A stretch of DNA of 64,000 nt. Source: Pocillopora verrucosa (lineage: Eukaryota > Cnidaria > Anthozoa > Scleractinia > Pocilloporidae). A program made the position numbers and the translations under genes. The stretch's first letter is position 1, and every line of letters starts with the position of its first letter. Shown in pieces: positions 22,480 to 33,900 of the stretch. The DNA lies in contig NC_089325.1 in assembly GCF_036669915.1 (NCBI RefSeq), positions 3,728,683 through 3,792,682 on the forward strand, written 5' to 3'. Under the pieces are notes generated by a model. That model was given only the letters and a program-made list of their open reading frames with translations. It had not been told where the DNA came from and did not search any database.

Positions 22480-22578
22480 TGGAGTCCAATTTGGTCTATA
22501 ATCATACAAGTGATTGACAAAATTGGACAGCTGCAAAGCAGGAGTCTGATTTGTGAATCACAAGTATGATTACAGACC
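22480..22578. repeat. Broken palindromic repeat at the duplication edge
   Basis: The left arm (GTCCAATTTGGTCTATAATC) is intact. The right arm ends at ATGATTACAGACC (22578), where copy 2 continues AAATTGGAC. Copy 2 holds the complete hairpin at about 51297-51399. A related palindrome sits at 59510-59640. Confidence 0.8.
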
Positions 22579-22581
22579 TAG

Positions 22582-23293
22582 TAATATACATGGAAAAATT
22601 CCTTGGTTCTGATTGGTTAAGATAAATGCAGTTTTCAGGTAATTCAGTGCAAAAGAGAGTTAATTCAGTGCAGAAGAGGGTTAATTCAGTGCAAAGAAAG
22701 AAACAAATCAGACATTCTGATTGGTCAATAATCAAAGAAACTCACAGATAGCCAATCAAATGCAAGCCTTGGATGTCGCCACAAAATTTGAAAATTTGAA
22801 AAATTGCAAGTGAAACAATGGCCGGCGTTTTAAGTAGGTTTTCTTTCGCCATTGCAGCTGAAAAACAGCTCAAACAACGAAAACACTGTAAAACCATTGA
22901 TTTTTGGTTGTCGGTTTGGAAAAAGTGGTGTTTAGAGAAGGGAATTGCCAAGGAAATCGAAAAATTACGAGCCGACCCAGCTTAACACTTTGCTCGAGCA
23001 ATCACACGCCAAAATTAAAAACAAACATGGTTAAACCTCGGAAACCATGATTCCACTTCATCGAAAGTGATTCGGGTACAGACTGAACAATTCCTTGAAC
23101 TGTTTAGCCGGACTTTGACCTTTTTTGCACCCTAAAGATGTGAAGATATCATTACACAATTTATTATTGTTTTGATCGTACACGGTTGTTTTGACCGAAC
23201 GCAAGGTTTGAATAAATTATTTTTGCACTTGACGTGCGCGCTTTGCTTGGGTTTTATTATGATAAGCCATCTCGTATTTTTCCATGTATATTA
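22582..23293. mobile_element. 712-bp element with perfect 18-bp terminal inverted repeats
   Basis: TAATATACATGGAAAAAT at 22582-22599 is exactly reverse-complemented at 23276-23293. The interior includes a 55-codon ORF (22818-22985) with the pattern DFWLSVWKKWCLEKGIAKEI. After a one-base shift comes LNTLLEQ and KIKNKHG. This resembles the N-terminal part of proteins encoded by cnidarian tyrosine-recombinase (Crypton/KIAA1958-like) elements, as I recall that family. Three imperfect 21-bp repeats of TTAATTCAGTGCA lie at about 22630-22700. It starts four bases past the end of the segmental duplication. Element class is uncertain; non-autonomous and decayed. Confidence 0.65.
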
Positions 23294-23300
23294 TTAACAT

Positions 23301-23356
23301 GTAATCACATGATTTCGAGTACAGTTTGGAATAAATAAGCACGAGTAAATTTTTTT

Positions 23357-23389
<33 letters not shown>

Positions 23390-23467
23390 AAGTGCAATTT
23401 GTGGTCTTTGAAAAAATTAACAAGTGCTTGTTTATTCCAAATTGCACGAGAAAAATCATGTGATTAC
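23301..23467. mobile_element. 167-bp palindromic element at the 3' end of the ZU5-GT gene
   Basis: GTAATCACATGATTT (23301-23315) is perfectly inverted at 23453-23467. The interior is also largely self-complementary (TTTGGAATAAATAAGCAC against AAGTGCTTGTTTATTCCAAA). The stop codon of the neighbouring minus-strand gene (23468-23470) touches its edge. An AATAAA for that gene (23431-23436) lies inside it. Confidence 0.75.
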
Positions 23468-26400
23468 CTATATTACCTGTTTTTCAAGAGCAACAATCCG
23501 TCCCTCCGCTTTCTCTAGTTTTTCAAAAAGTTCCAGTCGTTCCATGTCTGACATCGGTCCATTCTGCAAACAGACATTTCAATTAGACTTTTGCGCAATG
23601 CAAGTCTCGTCATGTTTTAAAAACATTTGAACTCTGTCAACGGCGAAAATTAAACCTTTGGAATGAAAAAAATAAGTGGATCTCACCCTACACCTCTTTC
23701 CCTAAAAGTGTTTATACTACTGTAATCATTACTGTCCAGTGAACAAAATGGGAATTCCATGGAGTGATCGAGATTTCCACTCTCAAAACTCGTCATCCAT
23801 CTGCCTTTATGGCTAAGAAGATTTCTCGATCTTCAAGGCAAAATTACTACGTATTAACCTTGGACTTACTCAAAAATCATCTTTAGCCAAGGGCCCACTA
23901 TTAATTTTCAATTGAAACTTTACGCCACTCGCAGAGAACTTGTTTTTTTCCACCAATTAATGGGCAGCCGAAACATTTGGAAACCACATCCATAGCGTAG
24001 CTCTCTCAGTGAAAGCTTTGTGTTGACTGAACATTTCCCTGTTAAAGAAACTAGTTAACTAGTAATAAAATGCCTTTGATTCAAGAGTGGCGCACTTACA
24101 CTTGCACCAACCACTCGCTGTTCTCCTGGTGATCTGAAACAAAATCAGACATGCAGTCAGTCACCACTACGTATCCTCCTCAACTGGTAGTTTCATGAAA
24201 GGTTCAGTTCCCATGGTAAATTCGTGTCAGTCTCCCAGGCATTTATTCCCTTTCTAATCACTTTGACTCTTATAAGGTTAAAAACTAACGATCCCAACGG
24301 ATGAAAGGGCCGTTTTCGTCGGCGAATCCAGAGGATTAGAAGCAGGGTCCAAAACTTTATCTCTAGCTGAAGCCGCAGTCCGACTGGCAACCTCACACAA
24401 ACAAGTTCTCCAAAGTGGATGGAGACCGATTATCACCGAACGATGTAAGATGGCTGAAAGTGCATTTGTACTGAAAAATTAAGTGTACATACCTTGGTTT
24501 CTTCAGCTTAGCTTCGGATGCTTTCAACTGGTCCTGATTACGAGAGAAAAACAAATCATTCAGTAGCTTTCTTTCCACCGAAAAAGTCAGTGGATACAAA
24601 CCATTTTTATTTGATCAGTAGGACGTGTATATATATATTGACAGGAAATAGAGTGAGTTTGACGATGAGTTTGGTGGGATTTAATAAATTGATCCATTTT
24701 GATGTGCTCCTGGGAAATGCAAAATGCACAATCCTCGTTTTGAACATGAGATGGGTCAGTCTACATTCCGTTAATTTAATTGACCAAGAGCCAGAAGTGT
24801 TAACCGATTAATTTCTTTGGTGACTGTGTGCTCTGCATACCTTACTGAGAACGCTCCTAGCTATGGGGTCCACGGACCGCTCCCCTGAGGAAGGGGGGCG
24901 ATTATTACGCACAGGGGGTTCGGTAGAGAGAGGATTGGAAAGGAGCACTAATATCTTAAAGTAGTTTTTAGAAGAATGAGCGTTATTCAAACTAAACAGG
25001 GCATTTTCGATATATCAAAACACATTCAGAGGTTTATTTGGCGCTATACAGGCCTTGTTTTTATCCCACTGTTTCAAATGTGTGCGTGTTTTCAAGGTAA
25101 AAGTGTCACCTCCGCGTGTTTAGCACCCCCAAAACAGGTCAAACTAAAAAAAAACTGTAATAAAATTTATGACTACCTTGTACTGCAAAACCTCTGCCTG
25201 TAGTCTGATATTCTCTTCACTGAGTTTTCTGTAAGTCTCACCAGTTTCTGTAGAGACTAGTAGGGGATAATATTTGGTAAATATATGCAGAAAGATGCTT
25301 GGTCGTCGAATAAAGACAAGGTTTAATTTGCCTTACGCCTTATGAGTAACATCTTGTTGGGTATAAGGGTGTGGTAGGGGTGGATAGAGAGAACAAGCGC
25401 GTGTGATCTTCTGCTCCAACAGCTACCAATTTAGTTTCGCTTTATGCTACCAACCGAAGACAATCATTCTGTGTGCATAGTTGAAACCGTGACTCCTTTC
25501 GTTGCAACGAAATAGTTTCTCTGAAAACTAATAACTTTGCCTCTTTAGAATCGCTCTTCTAACACAAGTATTTTTTTAAAGAATCATTCTCGTACAAGTT
25601 TCTTTATTATAAACTGATAACAAATATAATTCATCTTGATATACAGGTGCGTTTCAAAGGTAACTCACCTCCATTGTATGGTCCCTTTCCCTTTTGGGCC
25701 AAAAGCTGCTCGAGTTGTACAATAACCTACAAGGAATGTGTATTTAAACATTAACTGTCGCCTTTTGTCTGGAAGGTTCACAACTCAGTCTCAAAAACTC
25801 GCTGGATGGTTTTTCACTTTTCTTGTTTCTTGCAGGTATCTTGAATCGTCTGAGCCTTTTGTACCTTTCCCTGCCAGCGAAGACACTCGAGATCAGTTTT
25901 TTCAACCCAAACATAGAGTTTGTACATGTGTGAGCAAAAGACGGTGACACAAGTACAATCAAATACCAGAATAATGAGTGAAGCAGTGGAGTGGTTGTGG
26001 GAGTTTAAAAGAAAATTGGACTCTATAATTGCACCGAAAGAACTTTTTGACCAGGGTAATAGGAGAAATTCCACCACACTACAAAGTTTACAAGCAATAT
26101 TTTAGCACTTTTTATTTAGTATGTCTTTTCCATCCTTTTTTCAGGTCTTGGAAACTATATCATCAAGAAAAGTACGGCAAGTTATCACGATGGTGATTCT
26201 AGACTATGAATGAACACCGCATTCTTTGAAGTGCACGTTATTTAGGTTTGACACCATTACGCGGAGCTATGTTACGGTAAGATGAATTAAGTTACGTTCA
26301 CAGATTACCAGCACTTCTTTTTCAAATGCGACAAGAACTAACAAAATTATACATCTATTTGTTATAGCACATCTCACTCATCTGCAACTTTTGTAGAAGT

Positions 26401-27919
26401 GCCTGTTGCCTTTCGTGAGCTTCTTGTAGTTTCAAAAAATCCTTCTCCATCTCATTTTTCTGTAAATATATAACTTCGTCAGTACATCTGATTCAAATTC
26501 TGGGTGATATTACCCTTTCAAACGTAGCCTTTTGTGTATAGAAGCATTAGACATGTCATTGCTAATAATTTCAAAACGTTAACGAACAAGCTGGCGATAA
26601 GGAAGGAGATAGCTAGAAGGCCTGCACGAGAATCACTTATCGGATCTCACGAGTAAATCAGAGACAATATAAAGCCACCTTGATAAGATCATTCTGAAGG
26701 TGTTGAAGTCTTGATTTTCACGACTGCTCAATGCAAACAAAAAATGACAGCATTGATCTGTAATAAAAATCAGGGTTTAACATGTGAACAAGAACAAGTG
26801 CAAGGACACGGGCTACAAGGAAAGAAGAGGAATGTATTTTGCCCAACAAGTAAAATACAAAAAGTTTCAAGACTGTTATTTTGGTGTAAGCTGCTTTTAA
26901 TTCAATAGGAGTTTCACCCAATTGTAAGAAAACTTTAACAGTAACTGTTTTAGGCAACGGCGACGTTGTGTTTCATAGCGGCCGAGAACAAGGGTACAGT
27001 AACTCTTACCAAACTTCTGTACCAGCTCAGAATGTGTCACATTATCTAAGTCTTTGGAGCTGACCATTAACCTGGATATCTCGTCATGTTGGCCCAACTC
27101 TCTCCTCAGCTTACTGTTGGCTTCCTGAAAGGATCAATTACAACTAAAAACAAACTTAAGGCCGCTGTACAGTGCAGCTTATTCAAGCTCGGCTTCTTGA
27201 CTTACTCGTCCCATAGGTTGCGCGCACAGGCAAAACTCACCATACGCGATCAGAATTTTCAACCTCAAAAGTGATCTAAAAAAACGCTCGAGAAATATCA
27301 CCTTAAGAATAAATGAAGGCCTTCATTCGGGGACTTTCTCTTATAACCTGATCGTCCCTTAATAATTTAAAAATTTATCGCAAGGCACACAAGCCTTCTA
27401 GAATAAAAAAGTGGTTGAAATGAAAACAACGTTTTCGCTTGGCTGGACTTGCGCAAACAACGAGTTGAAATTATCAACTCATCTTACTACACTTAATTTA
27501 TTTACTAAAACAGGACGGTTCCTATTAATCAACAACTAATCGCGTCTAAACGTTTGCAATCCTCTCGCACATACAGGAGATCAGCTGCCATCTTTCTCAT
27601 TGCTTTTCTGTAACGATCCACCTCCTGCAAATCCCACAAGAAACACACAATAAAGCTATCCGCAACATGTCTAAGTGCTAATGATATTCTCTCAACGTAT
27701 TTTACAAAAACAAATCTTTATTCTTTTCTTTAATTGATTCTTTACAGAACATTCCATGCTATCCTTAAAAGTGATGGAACTTCAGCGCAGATCTTTTTAT
27801 TGACACGAAGAATGACTGAAAGGAGAATTCGAACACTTCCGAAATTACCGAAATTACACCTATACCTTCATTTGGTAATCCATGACAGCATGGCTGTTGG
27901 CGTCAAGCTTGCCTCTGAC
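23468..27919 (-). other. Coiled-coil tail exons of the ZU5-GT gene
   Basis: Small minus-strand exons rich in E, K, Q and L with heptad character: EANSKLRRELGQHDEISRLM, KNEMEKDFLKLQEAHERQQA, VIVQLEQLLAQKGKG, ETYRKLSEENIRLQAEVLQY, DQLKASEAKLKKPR and DMERLELFEKLEKAEGRIVA. The last four junctions splice in phase. A further candidate at 27575-27624 (EVDRYRKAMRKMAADL) does not fit in frame and may be decayed or alternatively spliced. The tail probably mediates oligomerisation. Confidence 0.65.
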
Positions 27920-30900
27920 CTTAAAATAAAGAAACGTTTAACACACAACCAAAAAAGAAAAAGACTTCCACGTCAAATTCTCATCACTGCGTTCTGTTCA
28001 AGGTAAATCTATCATTGCATTAAGATGTTCATCTTGCTTAAACAGAGACGAGGCCAATTCGACCGTTACAGATAATCTTCAGTCGTGAGGGGTAATTTGT
28101 TCTACTGCTACATCAAGGGAAATTTTACCATTCACGACTACCTGTTACACAAATAAAAAAAATCAGCGAAAAAAAAATTGACATTAGCGCGCCAAAGGAG
28201 CTCTAATTTTGACTTTGATGTGCCGACTACTACTTTTTGAGCACTTTACTCATGGAGCTCCAGCCGCGCAATGAAGTTAAAATTAGAACTACCGCAGTGC
28301 ACAAACGTCAATCTTTTTTCACTGATTTTTGTTATTCGCATACTGTTGAGGATCGCGCTTTTTCCCGGCTGGTGAGGCGTATCCCTGTAGATGTTGTCCG
28401 AAATACCGCTAGAGTGTCAGCTATGGTGCGTTGGTCTGGAAAACGACATATGTATAACTAAGGATTGGGTGTCTAATCACAACCGTCGATTAAAGCAGAA
28501 AAAAGATATCCCAAGAAACCGTCGTAAACTCCAAGTTAAAAAAGATAAAAATAAAAAACACACAAACTACCCGAAGGAAAACTTCCTGACAGAAAACATC
28601 AGTGACTAAGTAACTATGGTTTTTGGTTTGCATCTTATTGGTTGAAATTAGTTGCCGTGAGTTGTCTAAGCCAATCACAGCGCACTTTGACCGATAACTC
28701 CCGGATAACTCTGGACACTTATCTGAAAATTGCTCCACCACTCGAACATTATACCACATCTTCGCGTCTATGAGTCACAATTCTCCACACAGATGTGACG
28801 GATCCCCACGTACAAAGAATAGTTCGTTTCCGTGAGGAAGAGCTTTTTAGCTTAAATATGATAAAGTTGCACAGCTTTATCGTCAAAAAAAGACGGGAAA
28901 TATAAACAAATACAATTTCCATTTAATGTTTATGAGTAACATACTTTCTTCTGAACTGTTGGTTCGGGTCTCTGAGTGAAACCATTGACTATTAAACTTC
29001 AGTACTGCACTATGTTAGAAGAGAACTCTAACACATGTCGATTGTCCGTGTCTTTATTCACTCTTTTTCTACGCAAGATAATACAAAGGAGACTAGCTCT
29101 GATCTAACAAGGAAAGTATGGGTCACTGCTTATAAAGGTGACGCTTACTGAGCTGTCGATCTCTAACCTTCGTCATGCTTTTACACTTAACTAGCGAATC
29201 TCGCTAAGCTATGCAGAGCGGAGTTCGCATACTAAGTAGGTACCTTCGCGATGACTGTGCTTTAAAAAATGACTTTCTACCTTAAATTTCTTAATCTTAC
29301 GGTCAAGGTCGGGCGAAAGAAAAAAGAGATTGGTAATATAAAAATTATAATAAACTTAATAACAGAAGTAAAATCAAAGTTGGAGACATATCCTGAGAGA
29401 ACATAGCCCTTTAGGACTGTTACATAACGACAGAATAAACAGAAAATTCGGAGAAGAAAGGGCGTACCCAAGGTACCGGCCCTAAAAGAGCAACGTACTA
29501 TTCGTATAAATTACTTGATTATAAATTCAGTGCGGAAGATGAAAAGTGCTACATGTTTACACCTTAAGACACCTCAAAGAAAAAGAGGTGTCGAGCGTGC
29601 TAAATTATACCTGTAAGATGAGACCGCCAAAAGAAATAGGAAATGATTGACTGGCTTATTATAATTTTTACTGAATGGCTTGTGCTAATATATTATTTCC
29701 ATTCATTTTCCACGTTGAAATAAGTCAAAAAACACCTATAAGGAAAATTCTTGTTAGATGCCAATTTTGTCTTTTAACAACTACTGAGAAATTTATATGA
29801 AAACTAAAATATGTACATCTAATCTGGTGATCTTACAAAGCCTAATTTTGGTAAATGTTTTCCTGGCTAATACAATGAAATAAAAAATTTTAAAAAGACT
29901 TTAATTGTCAAGTTTCTTCAGTAGTAAAAAATCCTGAGTTGAATCACCATAGTGTTTACTTCTCACGGTGTCTTCGTAGGTTTATTGTCGATGTTCTGAA
30001 GTTCTACGAGAGTAATGAAACGCTTAAATCTGCAATATTATAGAATGTAAGTTGATTTCTAGTAGTAGATAGTAGTAGTAGATGAAGGAATAGCCGGAAG
30101 GGAAAGAGGAAAGAGATAAAAAGGTAGGAAGACATGAGTGAAGGAAAGAAGGAAGGAGAAAGAGTTAGGCATGAATAGATAAGAATACGGATTTATGAAT
30201 AAGTAAGTAAATAAATGAATGAATAAATAAAGGACAAATCGATGAATCAATAAACGAATGACGAGAAAAACGAATAAACGGACAATTAAAGAGAAAAACG
30301 ATTAAAAAGCTGACTCAAAAAGAGTCATTGCTTCAATTGTTTTAAAGCAAGGAAGGGAAAGAAAAAAGAGAAGCTGCCTACCAAAAACTTTTCTCCTCAT
30401 CTCCTTTACAAGAATCTCGCATTGTTCTGCCCAGTTGTACTTCTGTCCATAAGATTTCCGCAGTTGTTGCATCTCGTCTAGCCGCTTTTTTCTCTCCTTT
30501 TGACGGACCTTCTTGATCGCCTTTGACCAGTCTTCGGGTCTATCGGAGTTAACTACATAGTGTTCTCCAAATTTTACCTTCTGCAACGCTTTTGAAAAGC
30601 CTGAGTTGTGGCCAGCAAGGACAGGCAAACCAGCGGATAAGCCTTCCAGAGCAGTGAGTCCAAATCCCTCTGTTCTTGAAGGCATGATAACCAGATCCAT
30701 ACGAAGAAGCAGCTCTTTTAATCCATCTCTATCCTTGATATATTCTTCGACAGACAGCTGGTTTTTAGAGATTTTATGTCGAAGAATCTTATCTGCAAAT
30801 TCGTCTTCTTTTCCTGGGGCCGCTCCAACGAAAGTGAGATGATAGGAGTCGTTTTTCAGCTCATGACTTGTAAATGCCCGAGCGGCAATATCGTAGCCTT

Positions 30901-33900
30901 TTAGCTCGAAGTCTTCGTCATCACCACGCCCAAACATCAGGACCTGAAACTCGTCGTTCTCGTTTGGCGACAGCTTCACACCATTTAAATCACTCATAAT
31001 TCCCGGAGTAAATTCCATAACATCCTGCTCTTTTTTGAAAGAGTGTAGTCGAGTGGAGTAGAAACCTTTCAATTTAGGCCCAACTGCCATGACAAGGTCA
31101 GCTATTTTGCAAAGGCTAACCTCACGCTGGTTCTTTACTCCACTTTGTGTGATAGCATTCGAATAGCCCTTGTACGTACCGAGTTCAGCCGGAGCAGTGT
31201 GTTCTACTTGAACCCACATGCACTTATGAGATTTTCTAATCTTCTGAGCCTGTTGACCAAGCTTCACGCCATGACCAATTACTACATCAATTTCAAGGTC
31301 GTCCGGTGGAAAGAACAATTCTACAAGGGAATCGCACGCCTTGAGTTCCTCTGCCTCAATAATACTAACAAATTTTTCTGCAGCTGCTGCTTTTTCTTTC
31401 TCTTCACATGCACCGTGAGGAACAAAGACAGTGAGATGAGTGTCGGAACGGCTTGCTAAATGAATGGCAAGTTCTCTGTTAAACGTCGATAATCCACCTT
31501 TCAGCGAATTCCACTCGTCAGCTAAGATGGTAACATTCAAAACTTTTTCTGAGGAAATACTTGAATCTGTTTCTTCAAGTGCTTTCGGTGAGGGGAAAGA
31601 TGTGCTGGATTCCAGCGCAACCTGAAATAACATAACAAGGTTATGGAAACGTGCGATAAATTATATTACCTTAAAACCCACCTTAAAGTTCCCTACTGAT
31701 TCTATCAAGGTGTGCATTCGTGACCAATCAGTCTACACAAACCGGACTTAAAACAATCGACTGGCAACAGCCCTTCACTGGACTGTCTGATTATGACTTG
31801 TGCTGAGTTTGTCAAAACGTCAGTCAGTACTACCAACAACAGTCCCTAGGGTCGTCAGGACTACACAAAGACTGGAAAGCGCTGATAGCAACTACTAAGC
31901 ATGTGGGAGGCTTTTTTCAGCCGGTGACTTCATCAAAATCAAATGATCAATTATTATCATTTTCTTTTTTCCGAGGCCGACACATCTGATAGAATATGAT
32001 ATCGAACATAAGCTGAGGGAAACGTAAATAACACGGAACTTCGAATTTCACCTGATCTTCCTTTTGCTCAGGCATGGCTACCTGTGCTGTAGAAGGAAAG
32101 TACCTGGGAGAAGAGGTCTGCAACAGAGAAAGTTAATTTCTTAATATTTTATCCGACATTATGTCTATCAATTCTCCAGCCTCGTCACTAGAAAATTGAC
32201 GATTTTTTGCTGCGACTTTGAGTGCGATTTCTGTTGCGATTCACTCCCGTGATTTCATAAGGACTTAAAATCACTCAAGTGGTAGTGTCTTTATTTTATT
32301 TTCACTTACAATCCGTAAAACTCAGGCTGCAGCAAACTGTCTGACTAGATATCCCACAAAAAGAGTAGTCTAGCTCTGCCAGTAGCAATTTAAGTCTAAC
32401 TTAACCTCACCAGTGCCAAATAGATGCAAGATGATAAATAGAAAAGAAGTACAGTGAAGGAGTTATTTGAGAGAGCTAACTTAATCTTCTGTGAAGCTTC
32501 CTTGTCACGCACTTTGCACGGCAGCGTGAGGGGTATAAAACCTTCGCACAGATGGAGGTATCTTTTGGGCGGGTGAATCCTGAGAGTTACTCAGCCCGAA
32601 GGAAAGAGCTTCAAAATTACGTTTCTAAAACACCTCCTAATCAGAATTTACTCCCATAGTTTAATATTTTCAACTTCATATAATACATACCTGATCTGGA
32701 AAGGTCGGAACGAAATACAGCGTGCATAGAGTGTCCCTATTAAATTGCTCCTCCATGTACAACTCTACTTGCAGGTTACTAAGGTCGCTAATGGATACAC
32801 GCAAACTACCTTCATAAGGATAAGTTCCGAGAAACCTGGCACAAACAAATGAGACGAAGATATAGATACTAGGTATTTCTATTTGTCCAGGCAAAAGATA
32901 TGTTTCTCATTACACATCTACTCCAAGTTGCCGGACACAGAAACTCACACTAAACTCACTTCAAGAGGTTGTATGGATTTCCTTCTTGCAAAGTAAATGC
33001 GTTGGAAAGAGACACAGACATCCAATCTTGTTTACACAGTGGCTTCCGCGAGTTTCCTCCCCCTTGAGCACAAACGCGGCGAGAATCTGGAGATAGAGTT
33101 TGCACTTGTTCTCTAAGATGTAGTGGGAAGCAGAAAAGAGTCAGCACATAGATCGAGGGATTTTCTGTTGCATATAAACGAGCAAAAAATCCCACTTCTT
33201 GTAACATCAGTCTTCTACAGAAGTCATCGGCAAGATTCTTTAGGGTAACAAAGGGTAATTTCAATCGGTCAATCCAAACCCAGTGCCTAAAGGAAAACGA
33301 CACAAACTTAACAACATCTATTCATATAGTCATTAAAGTTAAGAGAGTATTCCCGATCATTCATCATCAAATCAGAGCGCGCACATCTTTGAACAGAGAA
33401 TATATGCAAATGATCTCTTGCGTAGAATTATGGATTATTTGCTAAAGCACCAATCAATTCGAAGTTTCAACAACCCCCCCTCCCAGACAACCCACGGACA
33501 TTTAGGTTTTACAGCTTGAATGGTCAATTCAGTAAGTCGCAGCGCTGATCTTGCTATTTTCACAAAGTAGTTGTTGTCCGTAGAGTATGCATGAACAGCT
33601 ATTGAATAGTACATGAACCAATGTTGTAAATGTAAAACAAATATAATTCATTCGATGGTATTGCATTCTGTGGCTAAACACAGCAGCATGATAAAATTTC
33701 ACAACGTAGAATATGTTAGAATTATGCTTATAACCGAAAGGCCATAAACCATGCCTTTTTCTCGCCATTTAAACATTTTTTCTTTGGAAGAGGGGTAATT
33801 GATCATAAAATCTAGCACTTGAGTGGGGAATTTAGACGCAGTTTTGGCCCTTGGGGTGCCGGGAATTTAAACGAACCAATCTTCAAAAAGTTCAAAGGAC

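Larger units (their letters stand above)
12115..22578. repeat. Segmental duplication, copy 1
   Basis: Direct repeat of 40421-51390. The left edge falls in ROCO exon 10 (CAAGAGAGCAAGG at 12115) and the right edge in the last EMC3 intron (ACAGACC at 22578). Exons and introns align throughout with scattered substitutions and small indels. Copy 1 is 10,464 bp and copy 2 10,970 bp; most of the difference is the two MITEs, the minisatellite and small insertions. Copy 1 holds the 5' half of the complete ROCO and a broken EMC3. Confidence 0.93.

Noticed and set aside
27575..27624. Coiled-coil-like exon EVDRYRKAMRKMAADL in the ZU5-GT gene
   Set aside because: Borders look good, but it cannot be joined in frame to either neighbour. 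Not included in the model; it may be alternative or decayed.
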